Source: Cytospora piceicola (lineage: Eukaryota; Ascomycota; Sordariomycetes; Diaporthales; Cytosporaceae). From it: 64,000 bases of DNA. The stretch is from the NCBI GenBank assembly GCA_023375675.1, contig JALQBC010000011.1, positions 1-64,000 on the forward strand, given 5' to 3'. The notes beneath the pieces were generated by a model. It saw only the letters and a program-made list of their open reading frames with translations, ran no database searches and was not told the origin of the DNA. The position numbers were made by a program, and so were the translations under genes. This document shows, in pieces, positions 32,983 to 44,477 of this stretch; position 1 is the stretch's first letter; the number at the start of each line of letters is the position of its first letter.

Positions 32983-33340
32983 ATCTGCAGTCTTGTTGCG
33001 GCCTGGCAATCACAGGGGATAAATCGGATGTGGGACCTGGGAAGGGACCAGCATCTTCACCAAGGGTAGCCCCCTCGCACGGTAGTCCGTGAAGATTATT
33101 AGCTCATCTCGGGGGAACACAAGAGCTGCATGTGGTTTGCATTCCCGGTTGGTGGGTTGTTGAACCAAATAGGATTTGCATACTTGAGTAACGGACATAT
33201 CTCTCTTGCGAATGTATGTCCAGGTGTATTTAATCAGTGACTACAACAAGAACCGTACATGGAACCATCCACCCATCGATTGGACATTGAAGCCTTTGTG
33301 CTGACCAGACTCATGGTTATATCGGCAAGACAGATTACTC
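32983..33340. other. Intergenic, 0.36 kb
   Basis: Short gap between converging genes. Nothing specific recognised. Confidence 0.5.
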
Positions 33341-34044
33341 CTACTGCTCAGGTGCCAGATTAACAATGTCCGGACGGCTGAGCTCAAAACCATCACCAGC
33401 CTTCTCAGTCAGGTATGAGACGAAACTCTTGATCCAAGATTGGCAATTTACTTGTTGAATCGTTTTACTAGGCTGTTAAATGGAATATGCGTTAGTATCG
33501 TTATGTGACTGCTGGCCTGAAACCACGCATGGTTGGAAAAACTTACAGCAGGTCCTTGAGCAGAGTTCAGGCTAGGTGCTGGTGCAGAGACTTGTAAGGC
33601 CAGCCGCTCCAGGTTGTTGAAAGGATTAGTGTCCATGGTAACCTCATCAAGCGAATAAATAGCCTCAGGGTTGATCCAAGCATCTTTGATGTTGCCAAGG
33701 TGGAACCGTGCTGGCCCAGCTGCCGACGACCAGGGCGGTCGGTTCAGGCGCTCGAATTCGTGCTTGAAGCCTTCTTTGGCGTTCCCTTGGACGTTGATAA
33801 CCGTCCCGCAGCCATCATGTGCCTTGCTGGGAACATATATGAGCCAGTGGCCAGCAAACAAATAGCTTCTGTAGCAACAGAGCCAGATCTTGCTGTAGCC
33901 CGCGGCGGGCTCCTTGATCACCTTTCCCTGAAGTTCGGTGGATAGATCTGCGCTCGCGGGCTTCGGGGCCATGGGAAAAGCAGTTGGAAGAGGTGGAGGG
34001 GGAGGGGAAGGGGGATCATTTATTTTTAGGGGTGTGGAAGGCAT
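33341..34044 (-). CDS. Conserved small fungal protein, function unknown
   Basis: Exons 34044-33547 and 33472-33341 are joined in phase 0 across a 74-nt intron (GTAAGT donor, ATACTAACG branch, TTAACAG acceptor), giving 209 residues. The N-terminus is Pro-rich and low complexity (five to six Pro in a row). The core reads WLCCYRSYLFAGHWLIYVPSK, then GTVINVQGNAKEGFKHEFER, EVTMDTNPFNNLERLAL and, after the splice, QQVNCQSWIKSFVSYLTEKA. This Gly-x-x-Ile-x-Val-x-Gly...Gly-Phe arrangement followed by NCQ-x-W occurs in many small uncharacterised proteins of filamentous ascomycetes. No signal peptide. Without the intron the last 40 residues of the family pattern are lost, which supports the splice. Confidence 0.72.
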
Positions 34045-35701
34045 GCTTCATATTATGGAAGGAGAGTAAATCAAGAGCTTGGTAGAAGAGAAAATAGCTG
34101 AAGAGTATTATACCTCTGAAAGGAAGATATTTCGTCGATAGGTGCCCAGATAACCTTATACCTACCCTGGGGCAGTCTTCTGTAGATGGTTAAGAAGAAA
34201 AGAGGTTTGATTAATCTCGTCACAGCCCTTGCTGCGCCATTCTACAAGGGGATGCTTCCAGGCAGCCACTCGTACCCACGACCCGCATATGCAATGTTTA
34301 ATGAACGACTTAGTGAATATACTATACACTATTGGGCACCTACCATTTCCTGCTGATGGACTGATGGGGAAACCCATTATTGTCCATTGCGCCTCATATA
34401 CCTCCGTTTATTTTGGCTGGATGGATCAACGTACGTATGTTGCCCCTCCGGTACATTACCCCCAACAACACTCCTTCCCTTCTCGAATTTCCGGTTCTCT
34501 TCTTTGCTTATTGCGCATACCAGACCACATTGCATCTGCAGTCAATATATCTATCAAACCAGGTGGAGCCAGACCTCCGAACAAAATAAACTGGCCGCCG
34601 GCCACTAGATTCCTAGCATATCAACCCCGAGATTCGTCACAGCAAACACAGTACCATCTGAGGACCTAACCCTTCAGAGCTGAGTGTTCTTTACATGAAG
34701 CCCAGTCCCTTGAACTAGTCAGTGAGACTTTTCAATAAACATTTCTGCCCCTCAAATCTACGGCTGGCAGAATGTCGGGTTTGAATGGTTTTCTATGTCA
34801 AGATTATCGACGGCGAACGACTAATTGATATCTGGTCTTCGCTGTCCGAGGTCGACAAACGTAAGATCCTGCAGTGATCTCAAATCTTGCCTCGCCTGGA
34901 ACCGTTACGCCAGCCCCCCGGTCAAAATCCATCAATGAACAATCCATCAATGAACAGTTTATTATTGCAAGCGTTGTGAACGTTCCAGTTCTCACTGAAC
35001 CGAAAAGTTGGGCAGTGTTACGAGAACGTTTGTTCCGAACATGCGGTTACGGGATGTAGAGTTTGGTGGCCCCTTTCGACGTTTTAGTGATTTTCGATGA
35101 ATGGTTTACCGGACTGGAGACGGGAACGGAGAGAAATATCGCCCAAAACTACCTGATTGCTGCATTCGATTCGCGTATAGAAATCCCCATCGGACGATTA
35201 TATGGAGCAAGAAGATATCCAGCAGGTCCACCAAGAATCGCAGGCATTGTATAATAATTGGGAAAATATGCGTAATGGAGATGGTATACTGCGTACTGGG
35301 ATTACTTGCAGGCCAGAGGATTGTTGGCACCTGGGGTCATGGTGATAGAAAAAAGTTCGGGAAACATAGACTCAAGGTTGGGTACCCAGTATAGGAAGTT
35401 GGTTCCTGGCAACCTTTCACCCACCGGCTTAACATTTGATAGGAAGAGGGATTGCCTACCTAGATATCTCAGGCTCGCGGTTTCAACAGATAATCGATAG
35501 AACTTGACGTTAGATATACATGCAGATGTATAAACAATGAAGTCCTTGCCACATTGCAGCGCACGAGTTGGACTCAGAGGTAAGCGTACGGACTCTCGAC
35601 CATGTAACTAACTGGTGTTTCCTACTAAGCAACATCTGAACAGAGCGGATCATGGTAGCCCTATGGCAATACACCCTACAGACTCGCAACAAGCTCAGTG
35701 T
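34045..35701. other. Long intergenic region, 1.66 kb
   Basis: Between the 5' end of one minus-strand gene and the 3' end of the next. Several open frames of 60-146 codons with no family resemblance. A small direct repeat (AATCCATCAATGAAC-type, about 34926-34952) is present. No gene supported. Confidence 0.5.
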
Positions 35702-37064
35702 TCAGGTAAGCCCTGGGGCCGCGGACAACTTCTGCCATGATTCGTCAGTGTAATCGGAGATTCTTCTTTCGTCTTCGTCATCCCAGAGCGCTGCCAGAAC
35801 TGTCCGCTTCCCCGTCCATGGCAACCTAGAATGCAGAACCGCGTAGTTCTAAACGAGTCTTAGCGGTAAACTCACTCCGTTGAAAGCTGAATGGTCACTT
35901 ACATCAAGCAAGACTACGTCGCCTTGTTCCCACTTGACTAAAACTTGTGACGACTCCGCGATCGTAAGGGCTAGGTCAAGGTAGTGGCTTTCAATGACAG
36001 TCCCATCCCCGTACAGAGGAGGAGGGTGATATGAGCCATCGTCGCCTCTATATGGAGGTTGCGTAGCTCCATGATGCTTGCTCCGACCCCAGGCGCTTGT
36101 GAGATTACCGAACCATGTGGTAACAGCGAAGTCCTCGTGCTTCCTAATGACTGAAATTCAAGTCAGCCTTTGAACGCCGGATTTTGTGTCTCGTTGAAGC
36201 CTTACTAGGAACCACGTGAGTGACACTCAACGACCCATCTTCGTGCCATTCGAACTCGTGGCTATGCCTTCTGACTTCTTGCTCTACCTTAATCCGTATT
36301 GTGCCCTCGTCATCTCCAGGCTTCACATATTGCCCATAGGCATCGATGATGCTCGCTCCAGTAGAGGACACCACCTTCGCGACTCCATACCGATAAACGT
36401 ATTTGACGCCTTTCTTCCGCAGATTCTCTACAAACTCGGGGGCTTGTTCTCGTAAAGTTCTGGCTAGACCCAGTCCGGATATTATTGGAGTCTCACCACC
36501 TGTGTATTTAGATCAGCCTGAAGAACCTCGAATACGGGCTGGTGCTGTAATACCGCTTTCAGGAATCGCCAGCGCGGAGAAGCTTATCCACGACGGGTTG
36601 ATCTTTGACCACCCATATTCATTATGAGGCCAAATAGGTAGTTCTGGTGGTCTTCGGAACATCAGTTACACTGTAGTTTCTGTGATCATTGATTAGTATG
36701 GGAAGTCTTACCCCTCGTTCGCTGTCTTGACGTTCTTCGCCAACACTGTTCTGATGGGCGGTCGGCCAACTTCCTCGTGGGCAACGAATCCGAAGGCATG
36801 TGCAATGTCACTGTAGTCCTCAGGGGTCTTGATAGGCAGGCCACGGATGAGCAATGCACCTCCATGTTCCTGACTGAGCCTCTTCAGCTCGCCTGACGTT
36901 GCAAGCTGTCTGACGGCGTCCACCGACTCTTGCAACGTTGGCTCCCAGTCACCTGCCGGTTTTAAGGCCAGGGGGAAGGAAAAAGCGTTTGGCAACGGAG
37001 TAAAAGGCTGAATATTTTTCTGTCCCTCGAAGTAGAAGGGCTCGAATCTTGGCCTGACGGCCAT
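35702..37064 (-). CDS. TauD/TfdA-family Fe(II)/2-oxoglutarate dioxygenase
   Basis: Five exons: 37064-36712, 36651-36554, 36499-36206, 36150-35903 and 35848-35702. The introns are 60, 54, 55 and 54 nt. Phases are consistent and the product has 379 residues. Iron ligands are His127 and Glu129 in PIWPHNEYGWS (an H-x-E variant in place of the usual H-x-D, as seen in many fungal members) and His337 in NYAVLHSR. Arg346 is well placed to bind the 2-oxoglutarate carboxylate. GGETPI after the second splice is a conserved family motif. Relatives hydroxylate taurine, sulfonates, carnitine precursors or secondary metabolites, and the substrate cannot be told from sequence. It is divergently transcribed from an UNC93-like transporter gene only 484 bp away. 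Confidence 0.88.
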
Positions 37065-37548
37065 TTTGAAAGACGTGAGCCCCGTGTAATGATGTGATGG
37101 TGTTAAATTACGAACTCCCCAGTTTGGTGGATTCTTTCTCTAGGTTCGTTCTCATCCTCCCAGTTTTCCTGAACCAGAATGGACGAGGGTCTGATATAGA
37201 ATTACTCATAGCTGTGATGCGGACTGTATCGGTACATACATATGTCGCAATGTCGTGATTTTCTCCGCTGTTGCCGGCCAGCAGCAGCTTCATTGGATGG
37301 GATTTGGTTACGCCATCTTTCCACAGAATTACTACACTTGCCGAGCATTCCACCTTGATCCCCTTCGTCAACAGCTTGTTCCTGCAGACGTTGGTGACCC
37401 ACACGGCTAAGCCATGTTGAATTACACATTTTATGCACGCGAGAGTAGACAAACAAACCAGCGGACGTCTCATTTGTGACTCCTCTTCCAGCTGGACGCA
37501 ATTTTTGCTGCCAGTATCACACAATCACGGGTATCCAAGACCAACAGC
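37065..37548. promoter_or_regulatory. Shared bidirectional promoter region
   Basis: The 484 bp separate the start codons of the dioxygenase (minus) and the UNC93-like transporter (plus). A 138-codon minus-strand open frame covers most of it but has no recognisable domain. Co-regulation of the two flanking genes is inferred from the arrangement. Confidence 0.45.
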
Positions 37549-39586
37549 ATGTTAGAAGCCGAGAAGCAAGAAGTCATGGACCAAGATCCGGTGCCGTCGG
37601 ACAATGGCGTACCCCAAACCATCGACAGTCCTTATAGCTGGCGCCGAGGCGTCTTCTTCAATGCCACCGTCGTCGGACTCGCCGCCTTTGCAGCTCCAGG
37701 GCTATGGAACGCAATGCAATCAGTCGGTGCTGGTGGAGAGCAAACGCCATACCTGGTCATGTAATTAGGAATCCATCTCGACTTTCAGTGGACATCCGCT
37801 TCTTCAAGCTGACCTCGTCAAACCACAGGGCCGGCAACGCCATCTTATTCGCAACAATGACGGTGGCTTGCCTATCCGGAAGCATCGTGGCAAACAGATT
37901 TGGCCTGAAGGCAGCACTGATTTTCGGAACCACTGGGTACGTTCTTTACTCGGCAGCCCTGTACACCAACAACCGGTACGGAACCGTGTGGTTCATCTAC
38001 CTAGGCTCTGCTGCGTGCGGGCTCAGTGCGGGCATTTTCTGGGCGGCAGAAGGATCCATCATGCTGAGCTACCCCGAACCTGGGAAGCGAGGTCGGTATC
38101 TCTCATACTGGCTTGCATACCGAAATAGCGGTTCCATCCTGGGTGGGGCTGTCAATCTGGCCTTCAACTACACCGGACAGACGAGAGGAAAGTTGGACTG
38201 GAGGACGTATATCGTATTCGTGGTTTTGCGTAAGTGATCTGACATAAACTTGAATTGATTTGTGGGGACACTGGGCTTAACACCAAAGCAGAATGTCTGG
38301 GCCCGGTGGCAGCGTCCCTGTTATCATCACCACCCAAAGTGCGGCGTAGGAATGGGACGCGAGTCCAGGTTTCTGAGCAGGTTTCTGATGCCGAGGAGCT
38401 CAAGGCACTCTTCAGAGTTCTTTGTCGCAAGGATGTCCTGTTGATGTGAGTCTGTCTGAACCGCAACATTCAAGATTGGTAGTCTGAGTGAGAGTGAAGG
38501 AGCTGATATCCCTCCACAGCTTGCCTTATTTCTTATACGTGGCCTTTGAACTCCCTTACAACAGCTCCTACCTGTCGCTGTACTTCTCTGTTCGCTCAAG
38601 AGCACTGGCCTCTCTAGTTTCTGCCCTTGCACAGGTATTTACCACACTTCTCTTCGGTGCATTTCTAGACTGGACGACTCTCAGTTTGAATAGACGCGCG
38701 AGGTACGGCTACATATTCATGATGGCATTGGCTGGAGGCTGCTGGATCTGGGGTACTATTATACAAATCGAATACACTGAGGCTGGCCCCTCACTGGATT
38801 GGAGTGATACTGGATTCGGAAGAGGATGGTATGGCATTTCCTTGGTCTCTCCTCCCTTTTGGCCCTGTTCCAGTGTCTCTTGGGGCAACTCATTTGGCTT
38901 TAACCACACGGTAGGCCCTTGCAACCGGTAAAAGTTGACTGAGGAGCACTCATTCCTGTACAAGGGCTATATAATGAGACTCAAAGCCCCCGGGTTACCT
39001 ACATCGGGCTTATGAGATACCGGACCCGGGGAAGTGTCCTCTTCATCGTGTTTCTACCAATACTTGTTTTACTGACTAGAAGAAATAGGGCTCTGTACAT
39101 CATGTGGTCCATCAACTTCAGCCTTGCATATAACTATGGCTTTTGGCTCATAGGCCTGATGGCAAGGGACGCAAAAGAAATCGTCCGGTATAGTTAGTAA
39201 CCTCCGGACTTCTCTAATTTCTTGTTATAGAAGACGTGGTGTTCGAACCCGGATTAGGTGGTTCTGAGCTGAACTTGGTCTTTTTTTATTATCCATCGTT
39301 CCCTTCCCTGGTACGAATTGAATACTAACCTTGGATATCGCAGTGTCGATTGCGAGGGCAGTTGAGGCAGCCGGCCAGTGTATCGCAAGCGGAATCAGCT
39401 CCACATCTGCACCGGTGAGTAGAGAACTCCTACATGCACATCGTGAGACTAATACGTCTATAGCTGACCGTGCCACTGGGTCTGAACTTTGGCCTGTGGG
39501 GGGTCGTTGTTGTCCCGGCGTATCTTGTGGCTCAGCGAGCTGGAGTAGTTCATTGCGGCCCTGAAAAGGCTGTGGCCTCAGACTAG
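37549..39586 (+). CDS. UNC93-like MFS transporter
   Basis: Seven exons: 37549-37760, 37829-38229, 38292-38445, 38520-38828, 39089-39192, 39344-39414 and 39464-39586. The introns are 68, 62, 74, 260, 151 and 49 nt. All phases agree and the product has 457 residues, the normal size for the family. Diagnostic stretches cross the splices: GGEQTPYLV-MAGNAILFATM, AAEGSIMLSYPEPGKRGRYL, LAYRNSGSILGGA, FVVL-QCLGPVAAS, GRGW-ALYIMWSINFSLAYNYGFWL and AVEAAGQCIASGISS. About 11-12 hydrophobic segments suggest a plasma-membrane or vesicle protein. Fungal members often sit in or near metabolite gene clusters; substrates are unknown. The fourth intron (260 nt) is unusually long for this window but is needed to restore the GRGWALY motif. 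Confidence 0.9.
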
Positions 39587-39861
39587 ATGGTGACTGATCT
39601 TGACCGGACCAAGTCATATAGTAGTTATCACAAGTTTATAGACGCACTTAGGGGTAGAAAACACTCTTCCCCACCTTCAAGTTCATCTGAAGTCGTTCAC
39701 TGGCGTCGATCATGAGCCCCACTGGCAGAACCCGAGACATTGTGTTCGCTGCTCTGTTCAGTCTGTTTGATCAACCGCAAACTGACATTGGCTAATTCAT
39801 CTCCATGACTGCCTCCTTATTAGTGCCCAGGATTCAACTACCAGTCCCAGATACTCCTCTC

Positions 39862-40884
39862 TCATCTCAGAAAGTCGCCTTTCGTCCTGGCCAGAATGTC
39901 ATCGTAATAAGGCTGAAACGCCAACCACCCCTTCTCCGGCCCGCCAACACTCCTTGCCGAGTGCTCACACTCATCCTCGTTGATCAGTTTCTTCTCATAC
40001 CCAGAACCCGCAGCCGCCGCATCCACTAGCAGCTGAGCTTGACAAGTCCGATCCATGCTCATAAACCAGAAGGCGGCCTCATCGACACTACCTCCCACAG
40101 TCAAGAGGCCATGATTCTGCAGGATCACGGCCTTGCCCCCACCCAGAGCTCCCGCTATCCTCGCCCCCTCGTCCGCGTCGACGACAACACCCCCAAAATT
40201 GCGATAGACGCCGTGACTTTTATAGAACCTAAGAGAGTCCTGGGTGATCATTTCCAACTGCCTCCCGAACACACTGAATGCCTTGCCATGGACAGAGTGC
40301 GCGTGACACGCAGCATGGACGTCGGGCCTGGCCCTATGGATTGCGCTGTGGATAGTAAACGCCGCAGTGTTGACGGGCTCATTCCCCTCGACAATCCTGC
40401 CCTCCTCATCAACGAGGATCAGATCCGACACCCTGATCTGGGCAAAGTGCATGCTCAGTGGATTTAGCCAGAAGTGATCCGTCAGTATGGGGTCCCTGAC
40501 ACTGATGTGACCAGCTACGCCCTCATCGTAGCCCCTCTCGGCAAAAACGCGGAAGGCAGCTGCCAGGTGGTTCTTGCGGTACTGGCGCTCTTCTTCTAGG
40601 GTGTCGAACTGGGGATATGACCTGATTCGGAGGTCAAGGCCGGCTTTTGTCTTGCCGAGGGACTGGACTGGTGTCGGTGCCGCCCGTTTGGGAGTAGACG
40701 GTGTTGCCGAGGCCTGGGCTGAGGCCTGGGCATGGGACCGCAGGTGGCTGGAGATGGTGAGATGTCGTCGAGCTGGCAGCGATGTCCATGTCCTTGGAGA
40801 TGCTGCCGCCGCCAGTGAAGAAGCCCTCAGGGAACTGGCTGGACGGCGAGAGACCAGGATGACCTGGCTCAGGAGGCGAGTCAT
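39862..40884 (-). CDS. Class II aldolase/adducin-like protein with N-terminal presequence
   Basis: Single exon, 340 residues. Residues 1-65 are rich in Arg, Ser and Ala with no acidic residue, typical of a mitochondrial targeting presequence. The aldolase II domain follows: EERQYRKNHLAAAFRVFAERG, GVAGHISVRDP, the Zn-binding HAACHAHSVHG and the second metal site QNHGLLTVGG. The usual catalytic Glu region reads EPVNTAAFTIHSAIH, so the metal site may be modified as in other fungal members of this subfamily. Relatives act on sugar phosphates or hydroxy-keto acids, but many fungal copies are uncharacterised. It converges on the UNC93-like gene with a 275-bp gap. Its proximity to the dioxygenase and transporter raises the possibility of a shared pathway. 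Confidence 0.9.
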   Translation of the reverse strand: MTRLLSQVILVSRRPASSLRASSLAAAASPRTWTSLPARRHLTISSHLRSHAQASAQASATPSTPKRAAPTPVQSLGKTKAGLDLRIRSYPQFDTLEEERQYRKNHLAAAFRVFAERGYDEGVAGHISVRDPILTDHFWLNPLSMHFAQIRVSDLILVDEEGRIVEGNEPVNTAAFTIHSAIHRARPDVHAACHAHSVHGKAFSVFGRQLEMITQDSLRFYKSHGVYRNFGGVVVDADEGARIAGALGGGKAVILQNHGLLTVGGSVDEAAFWFMSMDRTCQAQLLVDAAAAGSGYEKKLINEDECEHSARSVGGPEKGWLAFQPYYDDILARTKGDFLR

Positions 40885-41968
40885 GACGATAGTGTTTTTG
40901 GTGTTTCAAAATCGAGAAAGGGGGAACGACGAGATACTCTGGAGTGGATTCCCACTTACATAACAGTTGAGTAAATCTGGGCAAGATGAACCACCTAGTA
41001 TGCATATATACAGTCTGTCAGCGTGATGATCTGGCACCGTGGTTCTGGACATTGATCTCAGATGACCCAAGTACTGCACGCAATCAACCCCGCAACTGAT
41101 CCCAGATCGCGTTGCCGGCACCGAAACCTGGGGTTAATTTTGCTTATTAGGTAATTAAGGTCGCCGGGACCGTAATCCGGATGGTTGTCCCCGGACGGTT
41201 CCAGGCCCGTCCCGGTGTGTGCCATTGCAGGCTGTCCCCAAGATCGCAAATCATGTTCCAAGGTCAGATTCCAGGGCCTAATCGGGGATCAGGTATTGGT
41301 TTGCTTATACTAAGATAGACTCTGCTATATCTCAAAGGGATATTGAGATCGCCTATGCCAGAGTAGGACAAATGATGTATCATACAGTTAGATATTGAGT
41401 ATATATCGGTATGGACTGTTGTCTTCAATCTGTCAATTAAGCTTTTAAGCTTTTTGGTATCATCACGTGACGTAATTTGTCTTAACAAAAAGTGAAACGG
41501 TCCAGATCACACGCTACGTACGGTACCTTCAATGTTCCTCACCGCAGTTCCAGCGGCCGCCGGCCGCCGGCTCCCGGGGCTGAACCGTGAAAAAGACAGA
41601 ACAGGCCCCACTATGATTTTGGGCAGTGACGAACTGCAGCGCGTGGTTGTGCTGTTCTGTGCTGCGCTGTGTGTGCTGTTGTGTGCTTGGCCGGGCTGTG
41701 CTCCAATTGACCTGTCCAACCTCAACCTCACCTCAACTCACCTCCAATTTAGCCCAACAACTTTCTCTCAGTGCCACCATCAACATTCATCGTGGTACGA
41801 TTTCAACTCCCTGAAGAGTTCCCGAATAGACGACCCTTTTACGATGTAATGATTGCAAGAGTTTATTATATTTTGGTCTGATCATATCACTGGAGGTTTT
41901 CAAACTTCGGCATTTTCTATCGTCATCGTCATCGTCATCCTCAATTCTCACTCAACAAGTCTCTCACC
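40885..41968. other. Divergent promoter region, 1.1 kb
   Basis: Lies between the aldolase-like gene and the amino-acid exporter gene. Includes a GC-rich patch GCGGCCGCCGGCCGCCGG (about 41552-41569) and repeated TCATCG units just before the exporter ATG. No other gene supported. Confidence 0.5.
41464..41475 (+). promoter_or_regulatory. Overlapping CACGTG and TGACGTAA sites
   Basis: CACGTGACGTAA combines an E-box (bHLH factors such as Pho4/Cbf1 type) with a CRE-like bZIP site. It is about 500 bp before the ATG of the AVT3/4-type exporter. The binding roles are known for these motifs in general; function here is inferred. Confidence 0.35.
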
Positions 41969-43837
41969 ATGTCTTCACATCGTGACATCCCAGACCCTTT
42001 CGACCGCCTCCATACTGAGTCCCCCGTCCAGAGAGATGAGGGCGAGCAGGAGCGTATGGCCGCCGTCGTAGCAGAGCACCTGCCCGACGGATACACGGCA
42101 GCCTTTGACGGATCTGGATCAGCCGCTTCAGCCTCCCAGCAGGAGGCGGCAGCCCCCAGCTCAACCTCTCTCCATGGCCGGGCCGACGACGATGGCTTCC
42201 CGGCCGAGTCCTCCCTCCATCTCCAGGGTGGTGACATCCATCGCGACCTGTTCAAAATCCCCGCCCAGAAACAGCATTCGGGCATCCAGCGCTCCATGAC
42301 CTTCTCCCACCCAGATCGGACAGAGCTCCCGGACGACCATTTGACCATCTCCGAGATCAATCAGATCCAGGGCTTCCGTCGTCACCACGTCTTGCAGCAC
42401 CACAGGCGGCCGCGCACCGGCTTCTCTGGTGGCGCCAGCATCCCCGTTACCCGGAACTTTGTCGAATTTCTGGATCTCTACGGTGCCTTTGCTGGTGAAG
42501 ACCTTGCCGACTCTGACGACGAGGACGCCATCACTACAGACGACGAGGCCACCCCGTACGACCAGGCCGAGGATGACCAGCAGCCGACTGAGAACAGCCC
42601 GCTCGTCCGTCGGCGTCCCAAGAACATGCGCAGGAGGTCCTCCCGCGTGTTGAGGCAGCAGGGCAATGCGGGCACTACCCAGACCTTCTTCACCCTGCTG
42701 AAGGCCTTCATAGGAACGGGTATCATGTTCCTTCCCAAGGCCTTCAGCAACGGCGGTATCCTCTTCTCCTCGCTGTGTCTCGTGTTCATCGCCGCTATCT
42801 CCATGTGGGCCTTCCACCTTTTGCTCAAGTGTAGGACAGCAGTGGGCGGAGGTTATGGTGAGATCGGGCAGGCCATCTCTGGCGATAAGATGCGCAGTGT
42901 GATCCTGGCGAGCATCACGCTCTCACAGCTGGGATTCGTGTGCACGGGACTGGTCTTCGTGGCGGACAACTGGTTTAGCTTCCTGGCTGCCGTCACCAAC
43001 GGCGCCAACCCCCTCGGCACCAAGTCCCTCATCGCACTCCAGGCGCTGCTGCTCATCCCGCTGAGCTTCATCCGCAACATCTCCAAGCTGGGCTTCGCCG
43101 CCACCCTCGCAGATGTATTCATCCTGATCGGGCTCTGCTACATCTGGCAGTTCGACTTCGGGTACCTCGCCAACCACGGAATCCAGCCATCCGTCCGGCT
43201 CTTCAACCCCAGCGCGTACACCCTCACCATCGGCGCGTCCATCTTCACCTTCGAGGGTATAGGCCTCATCATCCCCATCCACGCGTCGATGCGCTCCCCC
43301 GAGAAGTTCGAGAAGCTGCTGGGCGTCGTCATGCTCATCATCACTTGCATCTTCACCTCGGTCGGCGCGCTCTGCTACGCCACTTTCGGCTCGGACACGC
43401 AGATCGAGGTCATCAACAACTTCCCGCAGGACTCGAAGCTCGTCAACGCCGTGCAGTTCATGTACGCCCTCGCCGTGCTCATCGGCAACCCCGTCCAGCT
43501 CTTCCCCGCCATGCGCATCCTCGAGGGCAAGTTCTTCGGCCACCGCAGCGGCAAGAAGGACGTCCTCACCAAGTGGAAGAAGAACGCCTTCCGGACCGGC
43601 CTCGTGTGCCTCTGCTGCGCCATCTCCATCGCCGGGAGCGCGAACCTGGACCGCTTCGTCGCCCTCATCGGCAGCGTGGCCTGCGTCCCGCTCGTGTACG
43701 TGTACCCGCCTTACCTGCACTACAAGGGGGTCGCGGAGACCAGGGTCGAGAAGGTGGCCGATCTGATGCTGATGGTGTTGGGGGTTGTGGGCATGGTGTA
43801 CACGACTGCTATTACACTTATAGACAGCTTCATGTGA
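41969..43837 (+). CDS. AVT3: Vacuolar amino-acid exporter, AVT3/AVT4 type
   Basis: Single exon, 622 residues. The first 220 residues form a hydrophilic cytosolic tail with an acidic Asp/Glu run and a basic patch (RRRPKNMRRRSSRVLR), as in fungal AVT3/AVT4 proteins. The transporter core starts TQTFFTLLKAFIGTGIMFLPKAF, the conserved first transmembrane helix of the AAAP family with the unwound Gly-Thr-Gly. It continues with about 11 membrane segments, including IFTFEGIGLIIPIHASMRSPEKF in TM6 and ALAVLIGNPVQLFPAMRIL. The family exports neutral amino acids from vacuole to cytosol. AVT3 versus AVT4 cannot be decided from the sequence alone. It also appears related to plant and animal PAT/SLC36 carriers. 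Confidence 0.92.
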   Translation: MSSHRDIPDPFDRLHTESPVQRDEGEQERMAAVVAEHLPDGYTAAFDGSGSAASASQQEAAAPSSTSLHGRADDDGFPAESSLHLQGGDIHRDLFKIPAQKQHSGIQRSMTFSHPDRTELPDDHLTISEINQIQGFRRHHVLQHHRRPRTGFSGGASIPVTRNFVEFLDLYGAFAGEDLADSDDEDAITTDDEATPYDQAEDDQQPTENSPLVRRRPKNMRRRSSRVLRQQGNAGTTQTFFTLLKAFIGTGIMFLPKAFSNGGILFSSLCLVFIAAISMWAFHLLLKCRTAVGGGYGEIGQAISGDKMRSVILASITLSQLGFVCTGLVFVADNWFSFLAAVTNGANPLGTKSLIALQALLLIPLSFIRNISKLGFAATLADVFILIGLCYIWQFDFGYLANHGIQPSVRLFNPSAYTLTIGASIFTFEGIGLIIPIHASMRSPEKFEKLLGVVMLIITCIFTSVGALCYATFGSDTQIEVINNFPQDSKLVNAVQFMYALAVLIGNPVQLFPAMRILEGKFFGHRSGKKDVLTKWKKNAFRTGLVCLCCAISIAGSANLDRFVALIGSVACVPLVYVYPPYLHYKGVAETRVEKVADLMLMVLGVVGMVYTTAITLIDSFM

Positions 43838-44477
43838 TGGCATCGTTGATGCGCATCCAAAGCCGGAGAGATGTGAACACGATCGAGACGAAAATGGAAA
43901 CGAGTGAGAGACGGAAAGAGGGCGAGGGAAGACAGAAGGAGGGAATATCTGCATGCATGGCTGTTTTAAATTGGATTATGTATTAACTTTGGAAAACGCA
44001 TTTGAGCGGCGCTTTTTTGGCACGAGTAACTTCAAGAGACACAGTAAAAATGGAGGATGATACGAGAATGGTACGGATCAGGATATAGACCGGGATGGGA
44101 AAAGATTTTGGTTGGGGTGTGTGTGCTAGAGGCGCAGTCATCATTATCGACCATCGTCGACAACACTTAGTGGCCAATTTATTCTTTACCAGCCGGGTCC
44201 GACCACGAATCTCAAAAATGCCATCTATTTACTCTGGGTTGCTAGTCGAGAAACAAACAGCCAAGAATAATAAACAGGGCGGTTTAACACAACTCAGGGG
44301 GCCCGTCACCCTTGCCATAATCGCACGAGGGACTGTGTATCTGCACTGGAGCGTCGTAAGCTGTTACAAGTTTGAGACAAGCTTGGGAAACCTCAACACT
44401 TGACAGTCTGCAAACGCGCACAAGCAACTCAGACATCCAATGCGCTCCTTCATGTGCCGTACGGGATCCAGCGCTGT
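43838..44477. other. Intergenic, 0.64 kb
   Basis: 3' flank of the exporter and promoter of the mannosyltransferase. No gene or repeat of note. Confidence 0.5.

Noticed and set aside
28100..34044. Secondary-metabolite cluster around the Dabb protein
   Set aside because: No polyketide synthase, peptide synthetase, terpene cyclase or tailoring enzymes nearby; a lone Dabb protein is common.
34162..34377. Degenerate tRNA or small gene near 34.2 kb
   Set aside because: No cloverleaf could be drawn and the open frame has no recognisable features.
37108..37524. 138-codon minus-strand frame in the shared promoter
   Set aside because: No domain and fully inside a short bidirectional promoter between two well-supported genes.
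42923..43954. 343-codon minus-strand frame opposite the amino-acid exporter
   Set aside because: It is a GC-rich antisense shadow of a clearly coding transporter; composition (Asp/Glu/His/Val runs) is typical of antisense frames.
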